This document shows positions 18,114 to 28,223 of a DNA stretch of 64,000 bases, piece after piece. Source of the stretch: Cryoendolithus antarcticus (lineage: Eukaryota > Ascomycota > Dothideomycetes > Cladosporiales > Cladosporiaceae); contig NAJO01000033.1 of assembly GCA_002077065.1 (NCBI GenBank), forward strand, positions 186,001 to 250,000. Direction: 5' to 3'. The translations under genes and the position numbers were made by a program. Numbering within the stretch: the first letter of the stretch is position 1; every line of letters begins with the position of its first letter. Under the pieces are notes generated by a model. The model was not told the DNA's origin, made no database searches, and worked only from the letters and a program-made list of their open reading frames with translations.

Positions 18114-18468
18114 GCTTGGGGATCTGCAATGCACGCGACAGGGCAGGGCTAGACAATGTTTATGTACAGATGTCGCGGAGTGACGTCGACGCTGGCAGTA
18201 GAGGCAAAAGTCAAGCCACACTTCGAATGAGACGACTTCTCGTACGACAACAGCACTCGATTTGCATTTCTTGCATATTCGTATCTGTATAGTCCTATGA
18301 GCTACGCGCGGCCTTGCAATACCTTAGCCTGCCTTCATCTCTGCTCAGTGTCCTAGCCTTACCGCCATCAGCCCCGTCCTGGTGCATTGACAAGACCATA
18401 CGTGCAGCGCGTATTCCAACCGCCTCACAACAGGTCTGGCCTGCTCCAAATCCCTGATCACGGGCCAG
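18114..18468. promoter_or_regulatory. ERG24 promoter region
   Basis: A 355 bp gap upstream of the ERG24 start on the minus strand and downstream of the next minus-strand gene. No defined sterol-response element recognised by eye. Confidence 0.4.
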
Positions 18469-19985
18469 CTACGCGACATCAAGCTCAGCTACTTCGTCCG
18501 TAGCACTGCTCTTACCCAGCGTAGCCTTGCTCGCCTTCTTGATCAGTCCCAGTGCCTGATGCGACCAGCGATGCGAGTTCTGCGCCTTATTGACCTGTAC
18601 ATCATCGTTAGCATTCGCCACTACGGATACACGGAGCATATGCTACGCACAATCTCCTCCAATCGATCCTGCTGCCCTGTCTTCAGCTCCGTCGCAATCT
18701 TCCCATACTCGCTCACCACACCTGTGCGAAACTTGTGCTCGCTTTGCTGGTAATCCGCAGGCGGCGAGAAATCGCCACGGTCAAGTATGGACTGCCAATC
18801 GAACGCATCCCCGTCATCCTCTACCTCTTTCCCTCCTTCTCCCTGCTCCTTCTGCTCCTCCCCACCACACATCAGCTCAATCCCCGGCTCAACCCTACCC
18901 TCCATCTCCTCATCATCCCACCCCAACCCAAGCACACGATCCAACTCCCTCTCCAACGCCTCAATTCCCAAATTCTCCCCCAGCGGCGGCAACGTCATGC
19001 CCCCATCCTTGACCGGACTCCTCGCTTCCCGTCCCGGACACAACGGCCGCCAAACCTTCTCCCTCACAATCGCCTCCGCAGGCGCGAACCAAGCGACCAT
19101 CTCCCCCTCGCCATAGACTTTTACCCTCTCAACGCGGATCTGCGGCTCCCGCTCAATCTTGAGCCCTCGCTTCCCGCTGAGCCCGGGGGAGTTGACGTAC
19201 CGGCTACGGTGCGAGGCGGTCGTGGTAGCGGGGAGGAGAATGTAGCGCGCGGCGCCGTAGTGGAAGTCGACGCGGTCGAAGCTGCCGTTCTGGAGCTGCA
19301 TGCCTTCGGTCCAGAGACGCTTGGCGCGGGCTAGAGCGTTGCCGGAGACGGGGTGGATGCTCTCGACGCGCCAGGGGTGCGTGATCTCTTCTTGGCCCAT
19401 CATCGCTGATGCCGGGAGCGCGACGCGGGCTGGCTGGTGCACGGCTACGACCCAGACGTGGTGCGCGAGGTCTTTGCGCCGCTCGAAGAGGTATCGACAC
19501 TCGGAGAGGGTTGTGCTGCCTAGCATCTCGCGGGTTGGTGGGAGCTCGGGGATGGGGTTCTGGGTGAGGAGGTCGCCGTGCATGATGATGCGCCTGACGC
19601 TCGCGCAGAAACGGGGCCATGGGACTGTTGCTTTAGTCTCATTATCTGGCTCCGTCTTGGCTGTGGGACGACGCGTCCAACTGCACCACCAGCCTCCTGT
19701 CGCCTGATCGACACCAGCGCGAAGGACATCTCTGTCAGCTGGCGTGGTGTTGCTTCTACTGAGCAAGGTGAGACGCGTGTTGGCGGCCTGCAGACTCTTG
19801 TGCAGACGATCTTGCGAGAACGTGTAGATCGGTTTCCGGGGCTGTCCAACAGTCGAGGGCGTGATCTTGACTATGCTGGTGGGGTGCAGCTCATAGACAA
19901 CTGTGAGATAGTATGGCGTTCGAGGAGAGCAGGTTTGGAGATTAGCCGGCGGTGTTGGTGGGAGAAGGGGGACTGGAGCCGACAT
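18469..19985 (-). CDS. Conserved hypothetical protein, two exons
   Basis: Exon 1 19985-18651 and exon 2 18594-18469, joined by a 56 bp GTGCGT...CAG intron in phase 0; 486 residues. Without splicing the frame would end after a few intron-encoded residues, whereas the splice adds 41 residues with a plausible helix (SHQALGLIKKASKATLG). The N-terminal third has a beta-rich look (PYYLTVVYELHPTSIVKITPS), the middle contains DLAHHVWVVAVHQPARVALP and FDRVDFHYGAARYILLPA, and the C-terminal part is acidic (Glu/Gly-rich) before FDWQSILDRGDFSPP. No membrane segment or signal peptide. I do not recognise a named family; I infer a structured N-terminal domain followed by a flexible acidic linker. Confidence 0.75.
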
Positions 19986-20589
19986 TGTGAATGATGGACT
20001 CGGTGAATGTGGAGATGTTGCACAGGAAGAGGTAGAGGAGCGGTGATAAGATCAGCCGGAGGATGAGCTGCTCGAGAGCACGCCGGTTGCCACTTACTTG
20101 CGAGTGAGACCTTGAGAAGGTGCGATCGGGGGTATGCGTTCCTGCCTAATAGTGCGGCTCTGTCGTGTACTACATTGCTCTCGTCTGCTTGACATGGCGC
20201 CCATTGCCCCTCGTGCGCAGTCCTACGTGTGCGCCGATTCCTCCTCTGCCATCAACCGGTCATTCTGGACTTGGACGGCTTGCTATATCACCGCTGATGA
20301 GAGTCCAAAGTTCTCAAAGGAAAGAAGACCTTTGCACGCTATTCGTTCCTCGATTGCCCAGTAATTAGCTCGCAATCCGTCAGCACGACGCCGCATTTCG
20401 AGCAGGAAACCGCTACAGGCGGCGTTGATGGCAAGTTGAGGCCTTGCAAACTTGATGAGTCGAACTCAGCGCTTCGTCTTTCGCTATGCCAGTGCGACGT
20501 GCTCCAGATGCGGTGCCTACAGAGCGTGATGTAGAGGCGTTTCATTTGCCACGCGAGCCCACAGACGCTTGTTCTCATGTACTTCCTGC
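19986..20589. other. Intergenic 604 bp
   Basis: Promoter of the preceding minus-strand gene and 3' flank of the photolyase gene. No supported ORF or repeat. Confidence 0.45.
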
Positions 20590-22545
20590 TCACTTCGCCT
20601 TCTTCTTGAATGCGCCATCGAGCGTCGCTTGGCTTCTCTCCCTCTTGTGGCCTCTAGTCGCCTTCGGACTACTCGCAGCCGGCTTCTTCTCCTTCTTCAC
20701 CGGCTGCTCGTCCTCTCCATCATATTCATCATGCCCATCACCCTCAGCATCGTCCCATGTATCCAGCCCACCAGGTCCACCCATCTTACCCTCAGTCGGG
20801 CCTTCACCAGCATCATCAAATAGCTCCTTCCAAGTCCCATCGAGCACCTGCGGCGAGTTGCCATATAATTTGGCCTTATACGCTGCTTTCAGCCCCTCAA
20901 TGCACACCTCCCTCTGCTTACTGAAATCCAGCATAGGCTTCGGGTACAGCGGTATTCCATCCTTGTCCTCTTCACTCCCATCGCCATCAACCCTCACCCC
21001 AGCCTTTCTTTGATCCACTAGCGGCGCCTTCCAAGGCTCGTAAATATACTTCTTCGGCATGTCCTTCAGCTCGGGTACATACCGCCTCACGTAATCGCCT
21101 TCGGGATCCCATTTCTTCCCGAAAGCAACGGGACTGTAGCACCGGTAGAACTGCGCGTAGAATGCACTACAGCTTAGCCATTGCCAGTTGCCGATATTAC
21201 ACGCCGCTTCGTGGTCGACAAGCCACTCTTCGAAGACCTCTGCACCCCGTTCCCAGGAAATGTAGGCTCCGCCTCGGGTGAGGAAGCAAGCTACGGCGTG
21301 CCGCGCGAGATGATGGATCCAGCCTTCTTGCTTGAGCTGCCGCATGATCGCGTCGATCCATGGGAAGCCTGTTACTCCATTCCGCCAACGACGGAACTGG
21401 ACTTCAGCCTCTTCAAAGTCGATCTCGTAGGAGCCAGTGATGAGTTTGGAAGACGTCGATACCTTGCTTGGCAGATGCCAGGGTATGAAGCGGCAGCTGG
21501 GGTTATTGTACGTCTGGCCGAAGGCGTAGCCTAGAGCTGCTTGAGCGGCGAAGTACATGTCCCTGAACAGCAGCTGGCCTGTGAGAGACGTAGGAGGCTC
21601 GGAGACGGCTTTCTTCGCTTTCTTGCGGCGTTCGACGATCTGTTCGGTCGTGTGATACATGTAGCGGACGCTTAGGGCGCCGAAGTGCAGGTAAGGCGAG
21701 GTCAGACATGTGGATTGGGGATCAAAGGCCGCGGGGGAGGTGTTGGGTTTGGCGAATGTGCCGGTGTAGTCCTCATCCGCAAAGATCTCTTCGTGGAGGC
21801 GCTTCCATATCACTGTCTCGCCGCCTCTGATTGGAGTGGTCGCTGCAGGCATACCGAGCTCCTCGAGTGTAGGCGGCGCGAAGTCCTTCTTCGGTCCAGC
21901 CAGCCCTTGTGCATAAGATTGCTCGTCCTGCTCCCGGTACTGACTATTGACATCCGGCTCCATCTCTGGTCTCTGCTGCTCCAACTTCTTCAAATGCAGG
22001 TCCCCAGGGTCCGGCAACGAAGTAGGCGTTTCTACAACGGCCTGTATCTCCCCGACCTTCGCACCAGCATGCTGCACTTGCGACATGCTCATCGTAGGCT
22101 TCCCTCCATTCGCCTTCACCAACTCATCCGGATCCCAGAGCGTTCGTCCCATCCTCTCCACGACCTCCACGCCCGCCTCCTTCGCCAAGCGTCTCACTTC
22201 AACATCCCTCTCCCTAGCATAGGCATCCGTATCCTTCTCATACACCAAATGCGTGATCCCCCAAGCCTTGAAGAGCTTCGGCAGTATAGTCACCGCCGGC
22301 TCTCGAAGCACATACAGCTGGCTCTTCTTGTTCAGCTTCGTTATGCTAGCGGAGACATCATTCATGCAGTCTAGCAGGAATTGCCAGCGATTTACGCCAC
22401 AGCGGGCACGGTAGACGTAGTGACTATCCCAGCACCAGATCGGGAACAGGACTTCGGGGGAGAGGTCTAGGGCTGCTTTGAGGGCGGGGGAGTCATGCAG
22501 GCGGAGGTCGGTGCGGAACCAGTAGATCACACGGGGGGAGGGCAT
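20590..22545 (-). CDS. (6-4) photolyase / animal-type cryptochrome
   Basis: Single exon, 651 residues from ATG 22545; the frame upstream only has a GTG. The flavoprotein repairs UV (6-4) photoproducts with blue light or senses light. An N-terminal photolyase domain (VIYWFRTDLRLHDSPAL) precedes the FAD domain, with GFPWIDAIMRQLKQEGWIHH, then LARHAV (both His of the HxxxH pair used by (6-4) enzymes are present), NWQWLSCSAFYAQFYRCYSPV and GDYVRRYVPEL. The WLSCS block is (6-4)/animal type, not CPD or DASH type. A linker insertion of about 60 Gln/Glu-rich residues sits between the domains. The C-terminus is a basic, nuclear-type tail ending with QATLDGAFKKKAK. Similar to Cercospora CPH1-type proteins by recollection. 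Promoter elements are listed separately. Confidence 0.92.
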   Translation of the reverse strand: MPSPRVIYWFRTDLRLHDSPALKAALDLSPEVLFPIWCWDSHYVYRARCGVNRWQFLLDCMNDVSASITKLNKKSQLYVLREPAVTILPKLFKAWGITHLVYEKDTDAYARERDVEVRRLAKEAGVEVVERMGRTLWDPDELVKANGGKPTMSMSQVQHAGAKVGEIQAVVETPTSLPDPGDLHLKKLEQQRPEMEPDVNSQYREQDEQSYAQGLAGPKKDFAPPTLEELGMPAATTPIRGGETVIWKRLHEEIFADEDYTGTFAKPNTSPAAFDPQSTCLTSPYLHFGALSVRYMYHTTEQIVERRKKAKKAVSEPPTSLTGQLLFRDMYFAAQAALGYAFGQTYNNPSCRFIPWHLPSKVSTSSKLITGSYEIDFEEAEVQFRRWRNGVTGFPWIDAIMRQLKQEGWIHHLARHAVACFLTRGGAYISWERGAEVFEEWLVDHEAACNIGNWQWLSCSAFYAQFYRCYSPVAFGKKWDPEGDYVRRYVPELKDMPKKYIYEPWKAPLVDQRKAGVRVDGDGSEEDKDGIPLYPKPMLDFSKQREVCIEGLKAAYKAKLYGNSPQVLDGTWKELFDDAGEGPTEGKMGGPGGLDTWDDAEGDGHDEYDGEDEQPVKKEKKPAASSPKATRGHKRERSQATLDGAFKKKAK

Positions 22546-22675
22546 GGCGGGTGGTGATATAAAAGAGACGCGAAAGTAGGAGCGGAGGGGAAGACTCACG
22601 TTCCTCTACAGAATGCCAATGCTTCAAGAGCGATAGGTACGAATGGCTGGGAGCTTGCGGTTCCTGGCGCAACAT
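22493..22675 (-). promoter_or_regulatory. Possible overlapping upstream ORF in photolyase leader
   Basis: An ATG at 22675, with A at -3, opens a 60-codon frame that runs past the photolyase start codon in another frame and stops at 22493. If transcription starts upstream of it, it would compete for initiation. A GTGAGT donor-like sequence at 22599 has no AG acceptor before the main start, so I do not see it being spliced out cleanly. Confidence 0.3.
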
Positions 22676-23037
22676 GATGACATTGGAGAGATCTGTGGAG
22701 GTGAGATCGATCGGGACTTGTGAACTCTAATTTCAATGCAAGATCCGGGTATCGTTGGAGACACGAGCATCATGCCTTTACTCTGCAGCGTAATGATCGA
22801 TATGACAGTCTCATAGACAATATCTCGTAGGTGTTGTTTGAGGCTCTAGGCAAGCTTTGGTCTCTCATATCATACGTAAGGACTGTGACAAGGGAAGTCA
22901 ACAATGATCCTGTCTTCCAAACCCATATTCAGAGCTCCTTCCCAACGCCAGCGCAGGTATCTGACCAAGCCCAACAAGAACTGGAGCTCAAGCAGCCAGC
23001 AGACAATGCCGTAGGCCCCCACTATTCCGTAAAAACT
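22546..23037. other. Intergenic 492 bp (photolyase promoter)
   Basis: Holds the uORF and GATCGAT elements above and the 3' end of the next minus-strand gene. No further gene seen. Confidence 0.5.
22705..22802. promoter_or_regulatory. Paired GATCGAT elements upstream of photolyase
   Basis: GATCGATC at 22705-22712 and GATCGATA at 22795-22802, 160-257 bp upstream of the photolyase start. The GATCGA core is the established light-response element bound by the White Collar complex in Neurospora. The same 7-mer occurs elsewhere in the window (for example in coding DNA near 591 and 6018), so only the pairing and position are suggestive. Confidence 0.4.
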
Positions 23038-25346
23038 TCAGTCACCAATCCCCAAATCCACGCTCCCACTAACGCTCTTGAAATCAATATGCGCATCTCC
23101 ACGCCCATTCCTCGCCACGACCCTCTTACCCACCCCAGGCAAATCGCCAGCATAGTCAATTTTGATGTTCTCCCCGTGCAGGCTCAAAGATCCACTTCTA
23201 GTCTCGCCAGTAATGCGGCCTTCCCACTCCTCAGGATACCTCAAGTGCATGGACCCTGAGCTGGAGAGGATACGATGCACGGAGTGGCCATGCTTCTCGT
23301 ATGACGAGGTGGAAGATTTGTATGCGGGCAAGACGGTCAGGGTAGTGGAACCGGAGCTGGACTCGGAGTGCAGGTTGCTGGCGTAGGCAGACCATGAGTA
23401 AGGCAAGATGGTCGGGGTTATTGAGCCGGAGGAGGTGCGGAAGCTGATGCTGGAGCCGAGGATGTAGGATCCTGAGATGGAGGTTGAGTGCGTTTCGATG
23501 CGAGAGCGGTAGTCACGGTCTGGCAGGTCTATGCTGGTGATGGGAAAGCTGGTGTGAATGCTGCCGGAGTTAGAGGTAGCGATGAAGTCTGCTGGGGCTG
23601 GGTAGTCTTTGTCGGCTTCTTTGGGTTCCACCGTTGTGGTGATCGAGCCGGAGGAGGATTTGAGCAATAAGAGGTCGCGTAGGGCGTAGGTTCCGTGAAT
23701 GGAACCCGAGGTCGTCTCGATAATGGTGTGCCGGGAGGACCAGTACTCGAGGTCCACATCGCCACGCACGGCGCTGATACTAGTCGTATTGGCGATGTTC
23801 GCAAAGGTCGGTCTGCCTGCTTTGAAGAGGCGGAAGATACCTTTATCTGCGACTACATCCTGATTTGCGGTGACGACCTCGAAGTTGTCGATCTCGACGC
23901 CCGCTTTGATCCTAATCGCCACCACGATATCCATGCAATTGTGTTCGTCATTTTTCCAGCTTTCCACCTTCTCAATGTTCGGGAACTGCAGCTGCATGCC
24001 GGTATTGTCCATATTGAAGTGCAGAGAAGAGACAGTCCACATTCTCGAGGTGGCATACGAGGCTGTGACCTCTATATCGAGCTCTTGATCATCTGAAGCG
24101 GGCTGGATGTAAATTGTACCGCCGACATCCAACTTCATAGAGACTTTGGGCTCGAGCATCTCCAGGAAGGAGAAGTTCGCCATTTGGTCGAATCTCCAGG
24201 TGGTATCGCTAGTGTAGTGGGCAAGTGGACAGCCTAGCGAGGCTTGATGAGGCGGCAAGGTTGATTGCGGAGGATCATCATGGTCGCCAATTGGGAATGT
24301 GGGTTTGGTAGGCTTGGGGGAGTTGGAGGGTGCTTTGGGAGTCCGCTGACAACACGTTAGTGGATGCGTTGGCAAGTGGATGAGATCGACCAAGCACGAC
24401 ACTGCTATAGCACATCGCGAGCAGCCTTGAGTACACGAGAGCGAAGACTACCGGGGGAGTTACTCACAATCGCACCATGATCGTCTCCATCGCTTGTTCG
24501 TGTCGTCAATAGCACTACAGCTATCACGCCAACCACGATAACCCACTTCAGCCATGACGAGCTGCAAATCTTGCTCAAACGCCTTCGCCAAGTTCGGCGC
24601 CTCTCCTGTCGCCGCCCACGTCGATTACGGAGTTCGCCGTGCTCGGCATCGGTCTCGTCGCTGTACCGTGGAGGCTCAGAGCTCATACTCTGCGGCTGCC
24701 CGCTTGGGAAGAAAGGTGTGGCATTTGGAGCACCCGGCCTGCCACGTGAACCAAACGGGAAGTCTGGGCTGTTGCGTGGGTCACCGTTGGGTCCGAATGG
24801 AAAGTTCGGATTGTTGCGTGGGTCGCCTGTTGGGCCAAAAGGGAAGTTGGGGCTGGTAAGAGGGTTGCCTCGAGCAACAAATGGCCATTGTCGGTCTTGC
24901 TCGTGATCATGCGGTGCTGTCTCTGGCTGTGAGGAGATGCTGCCGTAGCTCTGTGGTCGTGTCGGCGAACTCGGAGTTGATCCATCGCTACCCTCGCTGC
25001 CAGCTCGTCTATGAGCGGTGGCTGCAGCATAGTCTGGCGGCGCTGGACCGGCATCTAGTAGTGGCGTCTGCTCAGTTGGCCTCGGCCATTGTGGCGTCCT
25101 GGTCGGCGATACTGGGGAACTTCGCGACGATGGCGATTGTGGTCCTGGCTCTGACTCACCACTTCGACTTTCAGCAGCTTCTCGTGCTTTGGCGTCAGAC
25201 TCTGCTGTCACTGAGGAATTCTCCACGAAGTTCTCGCTGGGAAAGGCGCGTTGCTCGAAGTAGCCATCTGACGGCGAATTGTTCTCCGAGTACAGCGAGT
25301 CGTGATCGCTCGCGTAGTCGTCCTCGTATCTCCCTGAATTTGCCAT
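23038..25346 (-). CDS. Single-pass membrane protein with adhesin-like SGS-repeat domain (DUF4097-like)
   Basis: Two exons: 25346-24468 and 24345-23038 (122 bp GT-AG intron), 728 residues. The first half is disordered, Ser/Pro-rich, with three 14-residue repeats of NPNFPFGPNGDPRN type (24729-24854), then a basic stretch (RRGRRQERRRTWRRRL), a transmembrane helix (WLKWVIVVGVIAVVLL) and about 430 outer residues. That C-terminal domain repeats a short strand-turn motif SGS about nine times (TTSGSIHG, SSSGSITT, SNSGSIHT, SSSGSMHL and others), the pattern of DUF4097-type putative adhesins that fold as a right-handed beta-solenoid. The basic flank suggests N-terminus in the cytosol and solenoid outside or lumenal. 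A GTAAGT...ACAG pair at 25402-25355 just before the ATG is a likely 5'-leader intron. Function unknown. Confidence 0.75.
24729..24854 (-). repeat. Three tandem 42-bp coding repeats (14 residues each)
   Basis: Units 24813-24854, 24771-24812 and 24729-24770 encode SPNFPFGPTGDPRN, NPNFPFGPNGDPRN and a diverged SPDFPFGSRGRPGA. They lie in the cytosolic part of the SGS-repeat membrane protein. Confidence 0.8.
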
Positions 25347-26081
25347 CTCGCTCCCTGTTTTCACAATGCCGAAGAGAGAGAAGATCAAAGAAATCCACTT
25401 ACTCCAGTCGCACGACCTACTAGTCACCTATAGCTTACCAACGGCATTCACCCTCAACCATGCGACTCATGCCGTGTCTGCGGAATAACTGCACGAGGCA
25501 GCCGAATTTCTTGAGAGCTGTCATGCAGCTTGTTCGCGGGGTGTCCGCCTCGAGCCAATGGCAGCTCAGCCGCGAACATTTCGGCAGCTCCTTCGCCTGG
25601 TGATAGTCGGTAGTAGATAACAAGTCGTCGTAATCCTCTTGCTGCAAGCGGCAGCTGTGTATCGCGTTCTGATGAGAGCGATCCTGTCCGCACGTACGGG
25701 CTCTTCGACGTTAACGCCACCGCAAATCGCTGCCTCGGAGGCCATATAGCGTTCAGGACCGTGTAGGGAGACTGGCCTGCAACGTGAAGTGCTGAAGCCA
25801 CCATTTATGTGTTGAAGCGCGCTCAAGCATCATACTACGTGTCCATGAGCTGTCGCGTCGTCGCTTCGTCATGTACACGTCGACTGCTTTGAGGGAATGG
25901 TCGATAGATCGCCGCCAAGTAGAGAGCCCACGCGGTTCCATGCAGCTGCGGAGTTGGCGAACGCCGCGGTGCCGAGTCATGGTCGACGTCTCGATTGTGC
26001 CTGGTTGGCTATAGTCCGCGTGGAGGGCATAGACAATGCCAAGGATTGACATTCGTATGGCATCTACCTCACTGAGGTCTG
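25347..26081. promoter_or_regulatory. Divergent promoter region, 735 bp
   Basis: Between the minus-strand SGS-repeat gene and the plus-strand Zn2Cys6 regulator. Includes the likely 5'-leader intron at 25355-25402. Several short minus-strand ORFs (up to 116 codons) overlap one another and have no family signal. Confidence 0.4.
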
Positions 26082-27808
26082 ATGGTGTTTCCGAGTCGTG
26101 GCTGCCGAACCTGTGTCAAAAGGCGTATCAAGGCAAGCCCAGTCTCAGGAGTGACTCCATCATCGAACATCTCGACTGACATAAGAATTTTAGTGCGATA
26201 CGGTACAGCCAGTCTGTGGACGATGCACGAAAGCAGACCGTATCTGTCAGTGGGATCCTGATGAGCAATCTGGTCTCGTGTTCAAGTCCGAGAATGTATT
26301 TGCACAAGGTCGACCACGTAAGCCGCGAGCCTCGAAGGCCAAGGTGAGCCATGCAGCGCGAGCATCTTCGCCTGAGCTGGACACTTCACGTCCTTCAATT
26401 TCAGTCAACGAGGCAACTGCTGCACTTGCTGTTGTAGATCGACCGGCGACCCCTAGTCCGCAGCCAGCGCTCGGCCTATCTATCGAGGAACATGCATTCC
26501 TCCACTGGACGGCACAGTGTGTCTTTCGACACGACGATCTGTCAGAGCCGGGGCATGAGTATAATGTGCATGTACTGCAGCACTGGATTGAGGCGAAGCC
26601 GGGGTCAAGTCTGCATTTCGCGCTTTCGGCACTCTCTCTAGCCTTCTTCGGCCGTTCGAGACATGCACCAGCGGCCATCAAAGAAGCTGAACGAGCTTAC
26701 TGCAGAGCATTGGCCAGGACACAGCGTGTCGTCTGTGGCGAAGAGAAGGAGACGCTTAATCACTTGCTGTTGACGGCAATGTTGATGGGCACCTTTGAGG
26801 TGGGTTCTTCGAGACAGCAAGGAGGATGAACTATGTTTAACTTCGCTATTAGAACATGGTCAACGGACACCGAACTTTGGCATCCGCGAGACCAATCGTA
26901 GAAGGAGTCGCGGCATCCAACGTTTTCACGCACTACGATGGAGCCCTGGCTCTACTGAAGTTACAACGGCAGGAATCGCCGGACAGTAAGACCGCGATCG
27001 AGAGGGTAGTTCGAAGACAACTAGTAAGGCTTTCGCCCTGTCCCAGCGTAGAGGCTTCTAGACTGATGATCAACAGGTCAGGGCGAACATCCTACGTGGT
27101 ACTACAGTCCCCGAATGGCTCGCTGATGGTGAGCTGTATGGCGAGAGTGGACCAACACTCGACCTCGATGCCATGCTTGTCCGCGTAGGCCGCCTCAGGT
27201 CCGACTTCCTAGCATTAGGAGCTGGTGTATCCGATGAAGGAGACCAAATTCCCATTATTGGTGAGGCTAACGCGCTGAATGTTGCATTGGGCCATTGGTT
27301 CGCCGGTCTGCCAGAGGTCTGGCTGCCCCAGAGCGCGCTCGATGGCGCCTACCCGTTTGACATCATCATGAGGCCATTGCATGAGTATCGGACGCACGGT
27401 CACGCAGCGGTGATTCTACGCTATCGCGCGACCCGAATCATGGTCAATAGCATCATTGATCGATGTCTCTCATGCACCGCCACTTCACACGGCAGCACCA
27501 ACGCAGCAAGACAGACCATCGCAGAGCTCGCCGACGACATTTGCCGAGACGTACCCTACTTCTTCAATCAAGTCGGAGCGGCCGGATCGCGATGGCTGTC
27601 TATCGGGAAGCATATAATCACATCTCGGGACGACATCACTCCCAAGCTTGCTGGGTTGCTTGCATGGCCTCTATCGGTTGCAGTCAGCTGCGATGCTCTC
27701 CCAGCAAAGCAGAGGGAGTGGCTGCGAGAACGGCTCAGGACTGTAGCTGCTGCGTATGGCGATGCAAGGTTACAGCAGGTCGCAGAGGGAGGCGTCTTCA
27801 GCTTCTGA
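26082..27808 (+). CDS. Zn2Cys6 transcription factor (complete, Fungal_trans_2 type)
   Basis: Four exons: 26082-26132, 26194-26799, 26853-27023, 27077-27808; 519 residues. The first intron has a GC donor (GCAAG) and splits the zinc cluster between RRIK and CD. Joined, it gives CRTCVKRRIKCD followed by PVCGRCTKADRIC, the full CX2CX6CX5-12CX2CX6C binuclear cluster, at residues 8-35. An AT-hook-like basic stretch (GRPRKPRASKAK) follows, then the helical ligand/middle region (LSIEEHAFLHWTAQCVF, HFALSALSLAFFGR, LLTAMLMGTFE) characteristic of fungal regulators. It is a nuclear DNA-binding protein; target genes are not evident from the neighbours. Confidence 0.88.
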
Positions 27809-28223
27809 CGGGCATCTTCGTCCGCTCACGATGTTGAGACTACGGGCAGCTTCAGCCAGGAATCTCGCACCCGACACTCCTTGAATGTGATTAGTCACGC
27901 GGACTCACGTCATCTGCACGTGGCACCTCGAAGCGCGCTTCTACGCGAGGTTTGAGCTGCCTTTGCATCTGGTCAACATCAGAGCAACTCAGACAACATT
28001 CTACTTGAGCTTGTGATCACCTCGGAGTACGCATTGAAGCGTCATAAGTGCGACCTGGTCCCTGTTCAAGGCTTCACAAGCAGTGCGAGCTACGAATCGT
28101 AACCCAAAGCGCTGCCAGACCACTCCAGGCAGAGACCTTCGGGACTGCTCACGAACCTGGAGTGCCGGCGTGCGATCGAGCACTATCGACACGCTACAGC
28201 TCTGACAACTGCAAATCGCCGTC
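27809..28223. other. Intergenic 415 bp
   Basis: 3' flank of the regulator and VAM7 promoter. Nothing else supported. Confidence 0.5.

Noticed and set aside
18735..19334. 199-codon plus-strand ORF
   Set aside because: Antisense to the two-exon hypothetical gene, whose splice model extends its frame cleanly.
21685..22374. 229-codon ORF antisense to the photolyase gene
   Set aside because: Low-complexity Leu/Arg composition from the opposite frame; the photolyase is certain.
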